NCBI RefSeq assembly: GCF_001651875.1
Contig: NZ_LNQB01000083.1
Location: 67,130-131,129 of the forward strand
From: Sinorhizobium saheli
GTDB lineage: Bacteria; Pseudomonadota; Alphaproteobacteria; Rhizobiales; Rhizobiaceae
Direction of reading: 5' to 3'
Length of the DNA stretch: 64,000 nucleotides
Position numbers and translations under genes: made by a program. Below the pieces are notes generated by a model that was not told the origin of the DNA, made no database searches, and saw only the letters and a list, made by a program, of their open reading frames with translations. How positions within the stretch are numbered: position 1 is the stretch's first letter; each line of letters starts with the position of its first letter. Below are positions 8,118 to 18,469 of the stretch, in pieces.

Positions 8118-10463
8118 TCATCCATCCGCCTTGCCGCACCATTCGGCGCGCAGGCGCTCGATCGCCATCAGCACCCGTTCCGGCGTCGCCGGCGCATCGA
8201 GGCGCGGCGGGATACGATACTCCGCAACGCTCGCCGCTGCCATCGATATGGCCTCCAGAACGGAAATGCCCAGCATGAAGGGTGGTTCCCCGACCGCCTT
8301 GGAGCGGCGGATCGTCTCTTCACGGTTGACCGACCATTCCGCCAGACGCACGTTGAAGATGCGCGGCCGGTCCGAGGCAAGCGGGATCTTGTAGGTCGAC
8401 GGCGCGTGGGTGCGCAGCCGCCCCTTGGCATCCCACCAGAGCTCTTCCGTCGTCAGCCAGCCCATGCCCTGGACGAAGGCGCCCTCGACCTGGCCCAGGT
8501 CGAGCGCCGGGTTCAGCGACTTGCCGACGTCGTGGATGATGTCGGTGCGCTCCACCTGGTATTCCCCGGTCAGCGTGTCGACGCTCACCTCGGAGCAGGC
8601 GGCGCCATAGGCATAGTAATAGAAGGGGCGCCCCCTGCCCTCGGCGCGATCCCAGTGAATCTTCGGCGTCTTGTAGAAGCCGGCGGCCGAGAGCTGCACG
8701 CGCGCCGCATAGGCCGACCTGATGAGGTCGGTGAAGGCGATGCGTTCGGCGCCGATCCTCACCACGTTCGGCTCGAAGGCGATCTCAGCCTCGCTGACGC
8801 CGTAGCGCTCCGCCGCAAAGCGCACGAGCCGTGCCTTGATCTGCTGGGCGGCGTTTGCCGCCGCCATGCCGTTGAGGTCGGAGCCGGAAGAAGCGGCCGT
8901 CGCCGAGGTGTTCGGCACCTTGCCGGTCGAGGTCGCCGTCACCTTGATCCGGTCGAGATCGACCTGGAACTCGTCCGCGACGACCTGCGCGACCTTGGTG
9001 TAGAGCCCCTGCCCCATCTCGGTGCCGCCGTGGTTGAGCTGGATCGAGCCGTCGGTATAGACATGGACAAGCGCGCCGGCCTGGTTGTACTCGGTCTTGG
9101 TGAAGGAGATGCCGAACTTGACCGGTGTCAGCGCGATTCCGCGCCGGACCACGCGGCTCTCGCGGTTGAAGGCGATGACCGCCTGCCGCCGGGCGGCATA
9201 GTCGGCCGAGGCTTCGAGGTCCTCGATGATGCGGCCGATGATGTTGTCTTCCACGGTCTGGTGATAGGGCGTCAGATTGCGCCCGGCACCGCCGTAGAAA
9301 TTGAGCTTGCGAATTTCGAGGGGATCCTTGCCGAGCGTATAGGCGATGTCCTCGATCATGCGCTCGCCGCCGACCATTCCCTGCGGCCCGCCGAAGCCGC
9401 GGAAGGCGGTGTTCGACACGGTGTTGGTCTTGAGCGGACGCGAGCGCAGCCGGACATTCGGGTAGAAGTAGCAATTGTCGGCGTGGAAGAGCGCGCGGTC
9501 GGTCACCGGGCCGGAAAGGTCGGCCGAGAAGCCGCAGCGGGCGGAAAAGACCGCATCCACCGCCTTGATGCGCCCGTCGCCGTCGAAGCCGATCTTGTAG
9601 TCGACATGGAAGTCATGGCGCTTGCCGGTTGCGACCATGTCGTCGTCGCGGTCGGGGCGGACCTTGACGGCGCGGCGGTATTTTTTAGCGGCCAGCGCCG
9701 CCACCGCCGCGAAGAGATTTGCCTGCGTCTCCTTGCCGCCGAAGGCGCCGCCCATCCGGCGGACGTTGACGGTGATGGCATTTGACGGCACGCCCAGCAC
9801 CTGGGCGACCATGTGCTGCGTCTCGCTCGGATGCTGGGTCGAGGCGAAGACGGTCACTTCGTCGTCCTCACCGGGGATCGCGAAGGAGATATGGCCTTCG
9901 AGATAGAAGTGATCCTGGCCGCCGATCCGCATCTCGCCCTCGACGACGTGCTTCGCCTTGGCGAAACCCGCGTCGATGTCGCCGCGCTCGAGCTTCAAGG
10001 GGTCGATGACCAGCGGATAGTTCGCGGCCGCCGCCTCGACGACATCGGTCACATGCGGCAGATCGCGATAGTCGACCTTGACCTTCGCTGCCGCGCGTCG
10101 GGCGGCGTCGCGCGAGGTGGCGATGACGGCGAAGATCGGCTGGCCGTGAAACTCGACCTTGCCGGTCGCGAAGACCGGATCGTCATGCTTGTGCGCCGGG
10201 CTGATGTCGTTCTCGCCGGGTATGTCGTCCGCCGTCAGGATGCCGATGACGCCGGGGCTGCTCGTCACCGCCTCGAAATCGATCGACAGGATTTCCGCAT
10301 GGGCACGCCCGGAGAGGCCAAGATAGCCGTGCAGCGTACCGGCGGGTTCGGGAATATCGTCGATATATTCGGCCGTGCCCGACACATGCTTGTGGCCGGA
10401 CTCGTGCCGTTCCTTCTCGTGGACGCCGCCGCGGATGCGGTCGACAGGCTGCATCACATTCAT
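8118..10463 (-). CDS. xdhB: Xanthine dehydrogenase molybdenum-binding (large) subunit
   Basis: This 781-residue molybdopterin-binding subunit oxidises hypoxanthine to xanthine and xanthine to urate. It starts with the a/b-hammerhead domain (HVSGTAEYIDDIPEP). Next come the cofactor-binding domain landmarks RMGGAFGGKE, AFRGFGGPQG, GGTEMGQGLYTK and TSATAASSGSDLNG, and the conserved C-terminal glutamate region KAVGEPPFMLG. The length fits bacterial XdhB. Its ATG is preceded by a clear GGAGGAAA. It forms the catalytic complex with the XdhA subunit encoded 12 bases upstream. Confidence 0.96.
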   Translation of the reverse strand: MNVMQPVDRIRGGVHEKERHESGHKHVSGTAEYIDDIPEPAGTLHGYLGLSGRAHAEILSIDFEAVTSSPGVIGILTADDIPGENDISPAHKHDDPVFATGKVEFHGQPIFAVIATSRDAARRAAAKVKVDYRDLPHVTDVVEAAAANYPLVIDPLKLERGDIDAGFAKAKHVVEGEMRIGGQDHFYLEGHISFAIPGEDDEVTVFASTQHPSETQHMVAQVLGVPSNAITVNVRRMGGAFGGKETQANLFAAVAALAAKKYRRAVKVRPDRDDDMVATGKRHDFHVDYKIGFDGDGRIKAVDAVFSARCGFSADLSGPVTDRALFHADNCYFYPNVRLRSRPLKTNTVSNTAFRGFGGPQGMVGGERMIEDIAYTLGKDPLEIRKLNFYGGAGRNLTPYHQTVEDNIIGRIIEDLEASADYAARRQAVIAFNRESRVVRRGIALTPVKFGISFTKTEYNQAGALVHVYTDGSIQLNHGGTEMGQGLYTKVAQVVADEFQVDLDRIKVTATSTGKVPNTSATAASSGSDLNGMAAANAAQQIKARLVRFAAERYGVSEAEIAFEPNVVRIGAERIAFTDLIRSAYAARVQLSAAGFYKTPKIHWDRAEGRGRPFYYYAYGAACSEVSVDTLTGEYQVERTDIIHDVGKSLNPALDLGQVEGAFVQGMGWLTTEELWWDAKGRLRTHAPSTYKIPLASDRPRIFNVRLAEWSVNREETIRRSKAVGEPPFMLGISVLEAISMAAASVAEYRIPPRLDAPATPERVLMAIERLRAEWCGKADG

Positions 10464-10475
10464 CGCTTTCCTCCC

Positions 10476-11957
10476 TTAGACGGCCACCGCGGCGGTGCGG
10501 TCGATGCGGACGTCATGCGTGTCCTGCGTTTCGAGATAAAAGCGCCGCAGGAGGTTCTTGGCGACCAGCATTCGGTATTGAGCGGAAGCGCGCCAGTCGC
10601 TGAGTGGGGTGAAATCCTGCGTGAAGGCCGCGGCGGCGGTTTCGATCGTAGCCTCGTTCCAAACCGCGCCCTTCAGCGCCGCCTCGACGTTCGTTGCACG
10701 TTTCGGCGTGGCGGCCATGCCGCCAAAGGCGATCACCGCATCCGCGACCCGGCCGTCGCCGAAGAGCCTGACCCGGAACGCACCGCAGAGGGCAGAGATG
10801 TCCTCGTCGAAACGCTTGGAGATCTTGTAGACGGCGATGCGGTCGGCCTCGCAAGGAAAAGGGATCCTGACGCTTTCCAGGAATTCGCCCGGCTCGCGGT
10901 TCTGCTTGCCGTAGTCGATGAAGAAGGCTTCGAGCGGCAGCGTCCGGCGCCTCGCCCCCTTGCGCAGGGTTATCGAAGCACCAAGCGCGATCAGCGCCGG
11001 CGGCGTGTCGCCGATCGGCGAGCCGTTGGCGATGTTGCCGCCGACGGTTCCCATGTTGCGCACCTGCTCGCCGCCGATCCGGTCCCAGAGCTCGCGCAGT
11101 TGCGGGAAGTGGCGGACGATTGCCGGATAGGCCTCCGTGTAGCTGACGCCGGCGGCAAGCGTGACACCGTCCGCGTCCACCGAAATCCGGCGGAGCTCCT
11201 CGAGGTGCGAGAGGTGGACGACTGGCGCGATGTCGCGCATGAACTTCGTCACCCAAAGACCGACGTCGGTGGAGCCGGCGACGATCGTCGCCTTGGGTTT
11301 GCTTGCGAGAACCTCGGCGAAATCGTCGAGCGACGCCGGAAGCACGACGCGCTTGTCTTCGTCACCGATCTCGACGCGGCGGCCGTCGCGGAGGGCGGCC
11401 AGTTGTTGCGTGACCTTCTCGCGCTCGGCGACCAGCGGATCCTTGCCGAGCTCGCCGATCGAGGAAATCGTCTCTGCCGCACGAATGATCGCGGCGTAGC
11501 CCGTGCAGCGACAGAGATTGCCCTGCAGCGCCTTCTCGATCTCCGGGATGCCCGGCTTGGGGTTCGCCATCCAGAGACCATAGAGCGACATCACGAAGCC
11601 CGGCGTGCAGAAGCCGCATTGCGAGGCATGCGTGTCGACCATCGCCTGCTGCACCGGATGGAGCGGACCGTCCGGCCGGGCGAGCGCCTCGACGGTAACG
11701 ACGTGGCAGCCGTCTAGCGAGGCGACGAAACGGATGCAGGCGTTGACGGATTCGTATTTGAGTTGCCCGTCGAGGAGCCGGCCGACGAGCACGGTGCAGG
11801 CGCCGCAGTCCCCCTCCGCACAGCCCTCCTTGGTGCCGCGGAGATTGCGATCGATGCGCAGGAAGTCGAGCAGAGTTTCGACCGGCGAGACATCGGCAAG
11901 CTCGACGAGCCGGTCGTTCAGCAGGAAACGGATCGTGTTTCGGATTTCGATCGTCAT
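10476..11957 (-). CDS. xdhA: Xanthine dehydrogenase FeS/FAD (small) subunit
   Basis: This 493-residue subunit carries electrons from the molybdenum site to NAD. The N-terminal [2Fe-2S] domain shows the cluster motif CAEGDCGACTV. The second helical FeS domain has QCGFCTPGFVMS and LCRCTGY. The FAD domain has TIVAGSTDVG and the flavin-binding block GGNIANGSPIGD. The C-terminal CO-dehydrogenase-flavoprotein-like domain includes KISKRFDEDIS. It starts 6 bases after the end of uraH, placing urate production and hydroxyisourate hydrolysis in one transcript. Confidence 0.96.
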   Translation of the reverse strand: MTIEIRNTIRFLLNDRLVELADVSPVETLLDFLRIDRNLRGTKEGCAEGDCGACTVLVGRLLDGQLKYESVNACIRFVASLDGCHVVTVEALARPDGPLHPVQQAMVDTHASQCGFCTPGFVMSLYGLWMANPKPGIPEIEKALQGNLCRCTGYAAIIRAAETISSIGELGKDPLVAEREKVTQQLAALRDGRRVEIGDEDKRVVLPASLDDFAEVLASKPKATIVAGSTDVGLWVTKFMRDIAPVVHLSHLEELRRISVDADGVTLAAGVSYTEAYPAIVRHFPQLRELWDRIGGEQVRNMGTVGGNIANGSPIGDTPPALIALGASITLRKGARRRTLPLEAFFIDYGKQNREPGEFLESVRIPFPCEADRIAVYKISKRFDEDISALCGAFRVRLFGDGRVADAVIAFGGMAATPKRATNVEAALKGAVWNEATIETAAAAFTQDFTPLSDWRASAQYRMLVAKNLLRRFYLETQDTHDVRIDRTAAVAV

Positions 11958-11963
11958 GGCCGG

Positions 11964-12326
11964 TCAGCTCCCGCGATAAGTGGAGTAGCCATAGGGCGAA
12001 AGCAACAGCGGCACGTGGTAATGCGCGTCGTTGTCGCCGATGCCGAAGCGGATGGGGATGACGTCCAGGAACGGGTTGGCGCCGTCGGTCCGAAGGTATT
12101 CGCCGGCATGGAAGCGCAGTTCGTAGACGCCGCACTGCATCGACGCTCCGCTGAGCAAGGGCTCGTCGCACCGGCCGTCGCCGTTCGTGCGGGCGGAAAC
12201 GAGACGCTCCCGCCATTCGCCGTCGAGGCGATAAAGCTCGACGCGCAGGTTCGCGGCCGGCTTGCCGCTTGCGGTGTCGAGCACGTGGGTCGTGAGCCGC
12301 CCCGCGGTTCCACCTTGAGATTGCAT
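11964..12326 (-). CDS. uraH: 5-hydroxyisourate hydrolase (transthyretin-like)
   Basis: This 120-residue cytoplasmic enzyme hydrolyses 5-hydroxyisourate to OHCU, the second step of urate breakdown. It has the family's N-terminal block [14 protein letters not shown] and the internal arginine segment. [19 protein letters not shown] ends in the diagnostic YRGS tetrapeptide. The length is that of a single HIUase domain. The ATG at 12326 has GGAGGAG about eight bases upstream; longer in-frame starts were rejected for lacking this. It opens the xanthine dehydrogenase operon and is divergent from the allantoinase/OHCU decarboxylase gene that performs the following steps. No urate oxidase gene is in view. 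Confidence 0.95.
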   Translation of the reverse strand: MQSQGGTAGRLTTHVLDTASGKPAANLRVELYRLDGEWRERLVSARTNGDGRCDEPLLSGASMQCGVYELRFHAGEYLRTDGANPFLDVIPIRFGIGDNDAHYHVPLLLSPYGYSTYRGS

Positions 12327-12407
12327 GCCTCTCGCTCCTCCGATGGTCAATTCTGCCGCCGAGTATCCAGGGCTCGCGCGCCCATGTGTAGCAGGCTCAA
12401 ACTTCGA

Positions 12408-12424
12408 GACTTTCAAATTTTTCG
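12408..12424. promoter_or_regulatory. Possible regulatory site shared by purine genes
   Basis: Within the divergent promoter region of uraH and puuE, GACTTTCAAATTTTTCG resembles GAGTTTCAAATTTTCC at 15673-15688, upstream of the purine permease gene. Two occurrences next to functionally linked genes are suggestive only. Confidence 0.25.
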
Positions 12425-12505
12425 AGGGGAATAGGCGGGTGGATTTCTCGCTACCAATCGGCCCGGAAAGAATTTGCAAGACAATCTTCAAGAGGAGCTG
12501 TTGCG

Positions 12506-13933
12506 ATGAGATATTCCCGCGATCTTTGGGGCCATGGTCCGAGCCCCCGTACCTCCTGGCCGGACCAGGCGCGGATCGCCGTGCAATTCGTCGTCAATTA
12601 CGAGGAAGGCGGCGAGAACTGCGTGCTCCATGGCGACGCGGCGTCGGAAGCCTTTCTGTCGGAAATCGTCGGCGCTCAAGGATGGCCTGGCAAGCGCCAT
12701 TGGAACATGGAGTCGATCTACGAATACGGCGCGCGCGCCGGCTTCTGGCGGCTGCACCGCCTCTTCACCGGGAAGAACGTGCCGGTCACCGTCTATGGCG
12801 TCGCCACGGCCCTCAAGCGATCGCCCGGCCAGGTCGCGGCGATGCAGGAGGCCGGCTGGGAGATCGCCTCGCACGGGCTCAAATGGATCGAGCACCGGGA
12901 TTTCGACATCGAGCGGGAACGCGCCGAGATCGCCGATGCGATCCGGCTTCACACGGTCGTCACCGGCGAGCGGCCGCGCGGCTGGTACACCGGCCGCTGC
13001 TCGGAAAACACCCTCGATCTCGTCACCGAGGCCGGCGGTTTCGACTATGTGTCCGATTCCTACGCCGACGACCTGCCCTATTGGCACGAACATGCCGGCC
13101 GGCATCAGCTCGTCATCCCTTACACGCTCGACGCCAACGACATGCGTTTCGCGACGGCGCAGGGCTTCAACAGCGGCGACCAGTTCTTCACCTATTTGAA
13201 GGACAGTTTCGACATCCTCTATGCCGAGGGTCTGGCCGGCTCGCCGAAGATGATGAGCATCGGCCTCCACTGCCGCATCGTCGGCCGCCCGGGCCGCGTC
13301 GCCGCGCTGGAGCGCTTCCTCGACTATGTGAAGGGCCATGAGAGGGTCTGGCTCGCCCGGCGTGTCGACATCGCGCGCTACTGGACGGAAAGCTATCCGT
13401 TCCAGCCGAACGCCGATCGTCCGTCGCGACTTTCCGAGGAGGCCTTCGTCGCCCGTTTCGGCGGCGTCTTCGAGCATTCGGACTGGATCGCCAGGCGGGC
13501 CTTCGAGCGTGAGCTCGGCCCCGCCAACGACACGGCGATCGGCCTGCATGCGGCACTGGCCGCGGTCTTCCGCGAGGCGAGCGAGGCGGAACGGCTCGCC
13601 GTCCTGAAAGCCCACCCGGATCTCGCCGGCAAGCTCGCCGCGGCGAAACGGCTGACCGAGAGCTCGACCGAGGAACAGGCCTCTGCCGGCCTCGACGCAC
13701 TGACCGATAGCGAACGCGAGCGCTTCGCGGCGCTGAACGGCGCCTATGTCGAGAAGTTCGGCTTTCCCTTTATCATGGCGGTCAAGGGTCGCAGCAAGGA
13801 TGAGATCCTGGCGGCCTTTGAGTCTCGCATCGCCAACGATCGCCAGAGCGAGTTCGAGACGGCGTGCCGTCAGGTGGAGCGGATCGCGCTTCTGCGACTG
13901 CGCGGGCATGCTGAGGGAGTGACGAGACAATAA
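12506..13933 (+). CDS. puuE: Allantoinase (PuuE type) fused to OHCU decarboxylase
   Basis: The 475-residue protein joins two steps of urate catabolism. Residues about 1-310 are a polysaccharide-deacetylase-fold allantoinase of the PuuE type, opening allantoin to allantoate ([49 protein letters not shown]). Residues about 320-475 are an OHCU decarboxylase that makes S-allantoin ([42 protein letters not shown]-x-ND near the end). The order is product-first: the decarboxylase precedes the allantoinase in the pathway but follows it in the protein. Such fusions are known in rhizobia. AAGAGGAG precedes the ATG. It is divergent from uraH-xdhABC and ends at a strong hairpin. Confidence 0.95.
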   Translation: MRYSRDLWGHGPSPRTSWPDQARIAVQFVVNYEEGGENCVLHGDAASEAFLSEIVGAQGWPGKRHWNMESIYEYGARAGFWRLHRLFTGKNVPVTVYGVATALKRSPGQVAAMQEAGWEIASHGLKWIEHRDFDIERERAEIADAIRLHTVVTGERPRGWYTGRCSENTLDLVTEAGGFDYVSDSYADDLPYWHEHAGRHQLVIPYTLDANDMRFATAQGFNSGDQFFTYLKDSFDILYAEGLAGSPKMMSIGLHCRIVGRPGRVAALERFLDYVKGHERVWLARRVDIARYWTESYPFQPNADRPSRLSEEAFVARFGGVFEHSDWIARRAFERELGPANDTAIGLHAALAAVFREASEAERLAVLKAHPDLAGKLAAAKRLTESSTEEQASAGLDALTDSERERFAALNGAYVEKFGFPFIMAVKGRSKDEILAAFESRIANDRQSEFETACRQVERIALLRLRGHAEGVTRQ

Positions 13934-13963
13934 TCTCGACGCCTTCGGATCCCGCTCCCAATG

Positions 13964-14001
13964 AAAATGGCCGGCCCGCGACGTGACGGGCCGGCCATTT
14001 T
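13964..14001. terminator. Bidirectional terminator between puuE and purine permease
   Basis: A perfect 15-bp stem, AAAATGGCCGGCCCG at 13964-13978 with CGGGCCGGCCATTTT at 13987-14001, encloses an 8-base loop. T runs on both strands let it serve the two converging genes. Confidence 0.9.
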
Positions 14002-14048
14002 TCTCGTCTTGCAAAAGGGGCGCTCACACGCCCCTCCCGCAAAATCCG

Positions 14049-15341
<1,293 letters not shown>

Positions 15342-15450
15342 TTTTCCTCCCTTGGATCACGGCGACCCGGGGCGCGCCCGGGATCAGGACCGTGATCGAC
15401 TCTCATCAGTTGGAGCGGGACACGGGCGCAAAACCGCTCCCACCTTTTCA
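15342..15450 (-). repeat. Leader repeat, copy 2
   Basis: The leader upstream of the purine permease gene repeats that of the sugar-binding protein gene: the ribosome-site region (TTCCTCCCTTGGATCAC) and the ungapped 47-base block 15391-15437 match 5109-5155. Both blocks begin about 50 bases from their start codons and have the same orientation. Confidence 0.6.
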
Positions 15451-15756
15451 CCCCCGTTGCGGCCGCCGTCATCCGACGCTGCCGAACGGACAGGCCGGCG
15501 TTGCTCCTCCAACTGCCGGCCATTCGATTGCAATCACGCCGAACTTCTTCCGCGGTGATCCGGGCCCTTGACCCCACACCGGACCGAGCGCAGCCGCTCC
15601 TTGTCCGGCGCGATGATTGTGCGTCTTCACGGCCATCACCGCTAGCCGCCCATTTCGACGCCGGGAGCGAAAGAGTTTCAAATTTTCCGGGATATTCGGG
15701 AGCACTGCCGGCCGTCGCGGCCGGTCCAAATCTAGCGCCAAAGGGGGTTCGTGCGG
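15342..15756. other. Intergenic region between purine permease and epimerase-SPW-VKOR gene
   Basis: No convincing gene is visible in these 415 bases. The right-hand side carries the GAGTTTCAAATTTTCC motif (15673-15688) that resembles one near uraH/puuE. The left-hand side is the repeated leader. The remainder has GC-rich rhizobial spacer composition. Confidence 0.5.
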
Positions 15757-18297
15757 TCAGACGATCGCCCGGTCCCAGCCGCCATAATGCTCTTCACTGC
15801 GCGCCCCGCGCGGCAGGCTGAGGGCGATCAGCGCCAGCCCGATCGCAACCCCCGCGAATGCGCCTGCCGTATTGCCGCCGGCCAGCAGGAATGGCGATGC
15901 CGCCACCCATGCGCCGAGCGCCGCGTTCAGGAAGCGCAGCGGACGCACAACCTCCGCCATCGCCGTCACCGCGACCAGGATGACGAGGCAGCCTGCGATG
16001 TGATCGCTGTAATAGAGAGGCGGATCGCTGCCGAAGACGAGCGGTGTTGCCATCAGCATCGCGCCGAGCGGAATGCTCGCCGCAAGGGTCCAGGGGAAAT
16101 TCACGCCGCCCGTGATGAATTCCTTCAGCACTTGAGCGGCCGGACGGTCGAGGTCCGGTTCAGGCTTCTGGTCTTCCGAAAGCGCAGGGCCGCCCGTCCA
16201 GAAGGTCCGCCAGAACGGCTCGCCGGCCCTTTTTGCCCGCCACAGATACTGGATCGTCGCCAGCACCTCGTCGACCGAATAGGGGATCATCACGACCGTG
16301 ACGGCCGCCTGGATGATGCAGAGCGTGCAAAGCGCGCCGATCAGCGGCGGTTGGATGATGATGAAGGAGACGCTGACCACGCCGAGCGGGATGATCAGCA
16401 GTCCGAACAGCAGCACCATCCAGGGCATGGTGCGCCATCGGCGGCGGTCACCGATCGCACCGGCGAGGATGTCGAGCGCGTAGGCCAAGGCGCCGAGCCC
16501 GGCATCGGCGATCGGGAAGCCCTTGGACACCGACGACGTGACGACCGCCTCGCTGCCATTGCGGACCGGAGCACCGCCCGGGCCGAAGAACGGCTCCCAC
16601 AGGCCGTCGATATGGCCCATCTGGTAGGCTGCGAGATAGCGCGAGACGAACAGGCCGACGAAGGCGAGCGCCACGATCGGGATGCGCTGGGTGAAGGCGG
16701 ACGGCGAATAGCTCCAGCCGAGCGGGCGGTCATCATCCGCCGCGAGCGACCGCACGCTGATGCCCGGCGTCGGCGGGATCATCACGGCGAATGCGATGAT
16801 CAGCATGCCGGCGAGCATGTCCGTCGCATAGGCGGCGGCACTTGCCGTCCAGAAGACAAGCGGCGCGAGCATGACCCATACGCCGAGAGCAGCGGTGATC
16901 CATTGCGCCCATGACCAGCGGCGGTACATGCCGAGAAGCGCGAAGGCGGCGACAAGCAGCCCGGAGACGATTTCGCTCACGCCGAGCCGCGCGCTGCGCA
17001 CATCGGCTGCGGCAATCTCGTGCCCGAGCGCCGGCGGCAGGGGCGCGTCGATGGGATCGAACAGGCCGAGCGTCACCGGCGAGGCGACGAGCCAAAGGCC
17101 GAGCGCGACGTTCGACAGCGGCGCCCAGAGCGTCCGCAGCCGGTGTCGTTCAACGGCGGTCTCGACCTCCTCGTCGCTGCGCTCCAGCGGTCGGTCGAGC
17201 CTTTTGGCGGCTTCTTCGATCTCCGGCCCGGAGGCGGCCACGAGCGAGGGTTCCAGCTTGTTCTTCGCGTACCACTCGGTCGGGTCTTCCTTCAACCGCC
17301 GGATCATTTCCGGCAGTGTTTCGCCCAGACCGTGACGCGGCGTCCAGCCGAGAAGCGAACGGGCGCGGGAAATGTCGATCTCGTAGTGGTCGTCCGAGCT
17401 CTCGATCATCCATGGCCTGATATCGGTGTCCTGGTCGAGCACCTCCGTCTGAAGCCATGCCCCGGATTTGGCGAGACCCTGGGGCAGCACGAGCGTGCGC
17501 CAGTCTTCGCCGTGAACCAGGCGCCCGATGCGCTTTTGCAGATCGCCGTAGGAAAGGGTCTCCTCCTCGCCGATCAGCAGCGCGCATCCGTCCGGAAGTT
17601 CGGCGCGACGCTCGACGGTGCGCCGGAAGGACTCGACCAGGTCGTCCTTGTGCAGGTACGGCTGCCCTGCACCAAGATCACCGCTGAAGAGGTAGGCGGT
17701 GGGGCGCCGCTCGAAGATGCGGGCGATCTGTTGCGCGATGAACGCGGCGCGGCAGTCCTCGTCATAGACGCCGGCGAGCCGCAGGATCACCGTCCTGATC
17801 TTGCCATGCTCTTTTGCGACGACTTCCTCGGTTTCGGCCTTCGACTTCGGGTAGGCCCAGGACGGCTCGAGCGGAGCGTTTTCGTCGATGCGCACGCCCT
17901 TCTCCGGACTTGGCGCGTGCACCAGCAAGGTGCTCGCAAAGATGAACTGCTCTGTCTCCAGCGCTTGCAGCGCGGCGAGCAGCCGGCGCGTCCCCTCGAC
18001 GTTGACGGCATCATATTTGGGATTCTGCTTGCCGGTCGTATCGTAATAGGCGGCGAGATGGATGACCGAGGCCAGGCGGCCGCCGCAGCGCTTGCCAAGG
18101 GCTTTCACCGCCGCCCCCACGCTGTCATCGGACGTGAGGTCGATCTCGATCGTCTCGAGACTGTCGGGAGCCTTCGGAGCGACCACGTCGAATCCGATCA
18201 CCCGGTAGGAATCGCTTAAGGCGTCAGCGATTGCCCGGCCGAGAAAGCCACTCGAGCCGGTGATGAGAATGGTCGGCTGATCTGTTTCTTTCGGCAT
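15757..18297 (-). CDS. Fusion of NAD-dependent epimerase, SPW repeats and VKOR-like membrane domain
   Basis: The 846-residue protein has at least three parts. Residues about 8-330 form an extended-SDR epimerase/dehydratase with ITGSSGFLGRAIADAL at the cofactor site, VIHLAAYYDT, the YPKSK catalytic segment and VLRLAGVYDE. Residues about 385-520 contain membrane SPW-type repeats (SNVALGLWLVASP, ITAALGVWVMLAP). Residues about 530-700 have several transmembrane helices and a CxxC motif in ALCTLCIIQA, resembling vitamin K epoxide reductase-type thiol oxidoreductases. A final SPW-type repeat (LNAALGAWVAASP) ends the protein. The substrate is unknown; the CxxC suggests quinone-linked thiol chemistry at the membrane. 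It stands alone. Confidence 0.8.
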   Translation of the reverse strand: MPKETDQPTILITGSSGFLGRAIADALSDSYRVIGFDVVAPKAPDSLETIEIDLTSDDSVGAAVKALGKRCGGRLASVIHLAAYYDTTGKQNPKYDAVNVEGTRRLLAALQALETEQFIFASTLLVHAPSPEKGVRIDENAPLEPSWAYPKSKAETEEVVAKEHGKIRTVILRLAGVYDEDCRAAFIAQQIARIFERRPTAYLFSGDLGAGQPYLHKDDLVESFRRTVERRAELPDGCALLIGEEETLSYGDLQKRIGRLVHGEDWRTLVLPQGLAKSGAWLQTEVLDQDTDIRPWMIESSDDHYEIDISRARSLLGWTPRHGLGETLPEMIRRLKEDPTEWYAKNKLEPSLVAASGPEIEEAAKRLDRPLERSDEEVETAVERHRLRTLWAPLSNVALGLWLVASPVTLGLFDPIDAPLPPALGHEIAAADVRSARLGVSEIVSGLLVAAFALLGMYRRWSWAQWITAALGVWVMLAPLVFWTASAAAYATDMLAGMLIIAFAVMIPPTPGISVRSLAADDDRPLGWSYSPSAFTQRIPIVALAFVGLFVSRYLAAYQMGHIDGLWEPFFGPGGAPVRNGSEAVVTSSVSKGFPIADAGLGALAYALDILAGAIGDRRRWRTMPWMVLLFGLLIIPLGVVSVSFIIIQPPLIGALCTLCIIQAAVTVVMIPYSVDEVLATIQYLWRAKRAGEPFWRTFWTGGPALSEDQKPEPDLDRPAAQVLKEFITGGVNFPWTLAASIPLGAMLMATPLVFGSDPPLYYSDHIAGCLVILVAVTAMAEVVRPLRFLNAALGAWVAASPFLLAGGNTAGAFAGVAIGLALIALSLPRGARSEEHYGGWDRAIV

Positions 18298-18469
18298 GTC
18301 GACGTCTTTACGGGAAGGCTCTTCGCAAACGTCCGCTGCGGCGGGAATGTTCCGAGCCTCACACGCTTTCGATGCGTCGTTTCACCCTCGATCCTTGGAA
18401 GGCCGCCCCAAAAGCGGCTCCAGCCTGTTCGGTTGAACGCCAAACGCATCGTCGGCCGACCTGTCGAAG

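Noticed and set aside
7650-9785. Long plus-strand reading frame opposite xdhC and xdhB
   Set aside because: It is a shadow of the xanthine dehydrogenase genes; Arg/Asp/Val-rich, no motif, no ribosome site.
9813-11717. Long plus-strand reading frame opposite xdhA and xdhB
   Set aside because: Same reason: antisense to strongly recognised genes, with low-complexity shadow composition.
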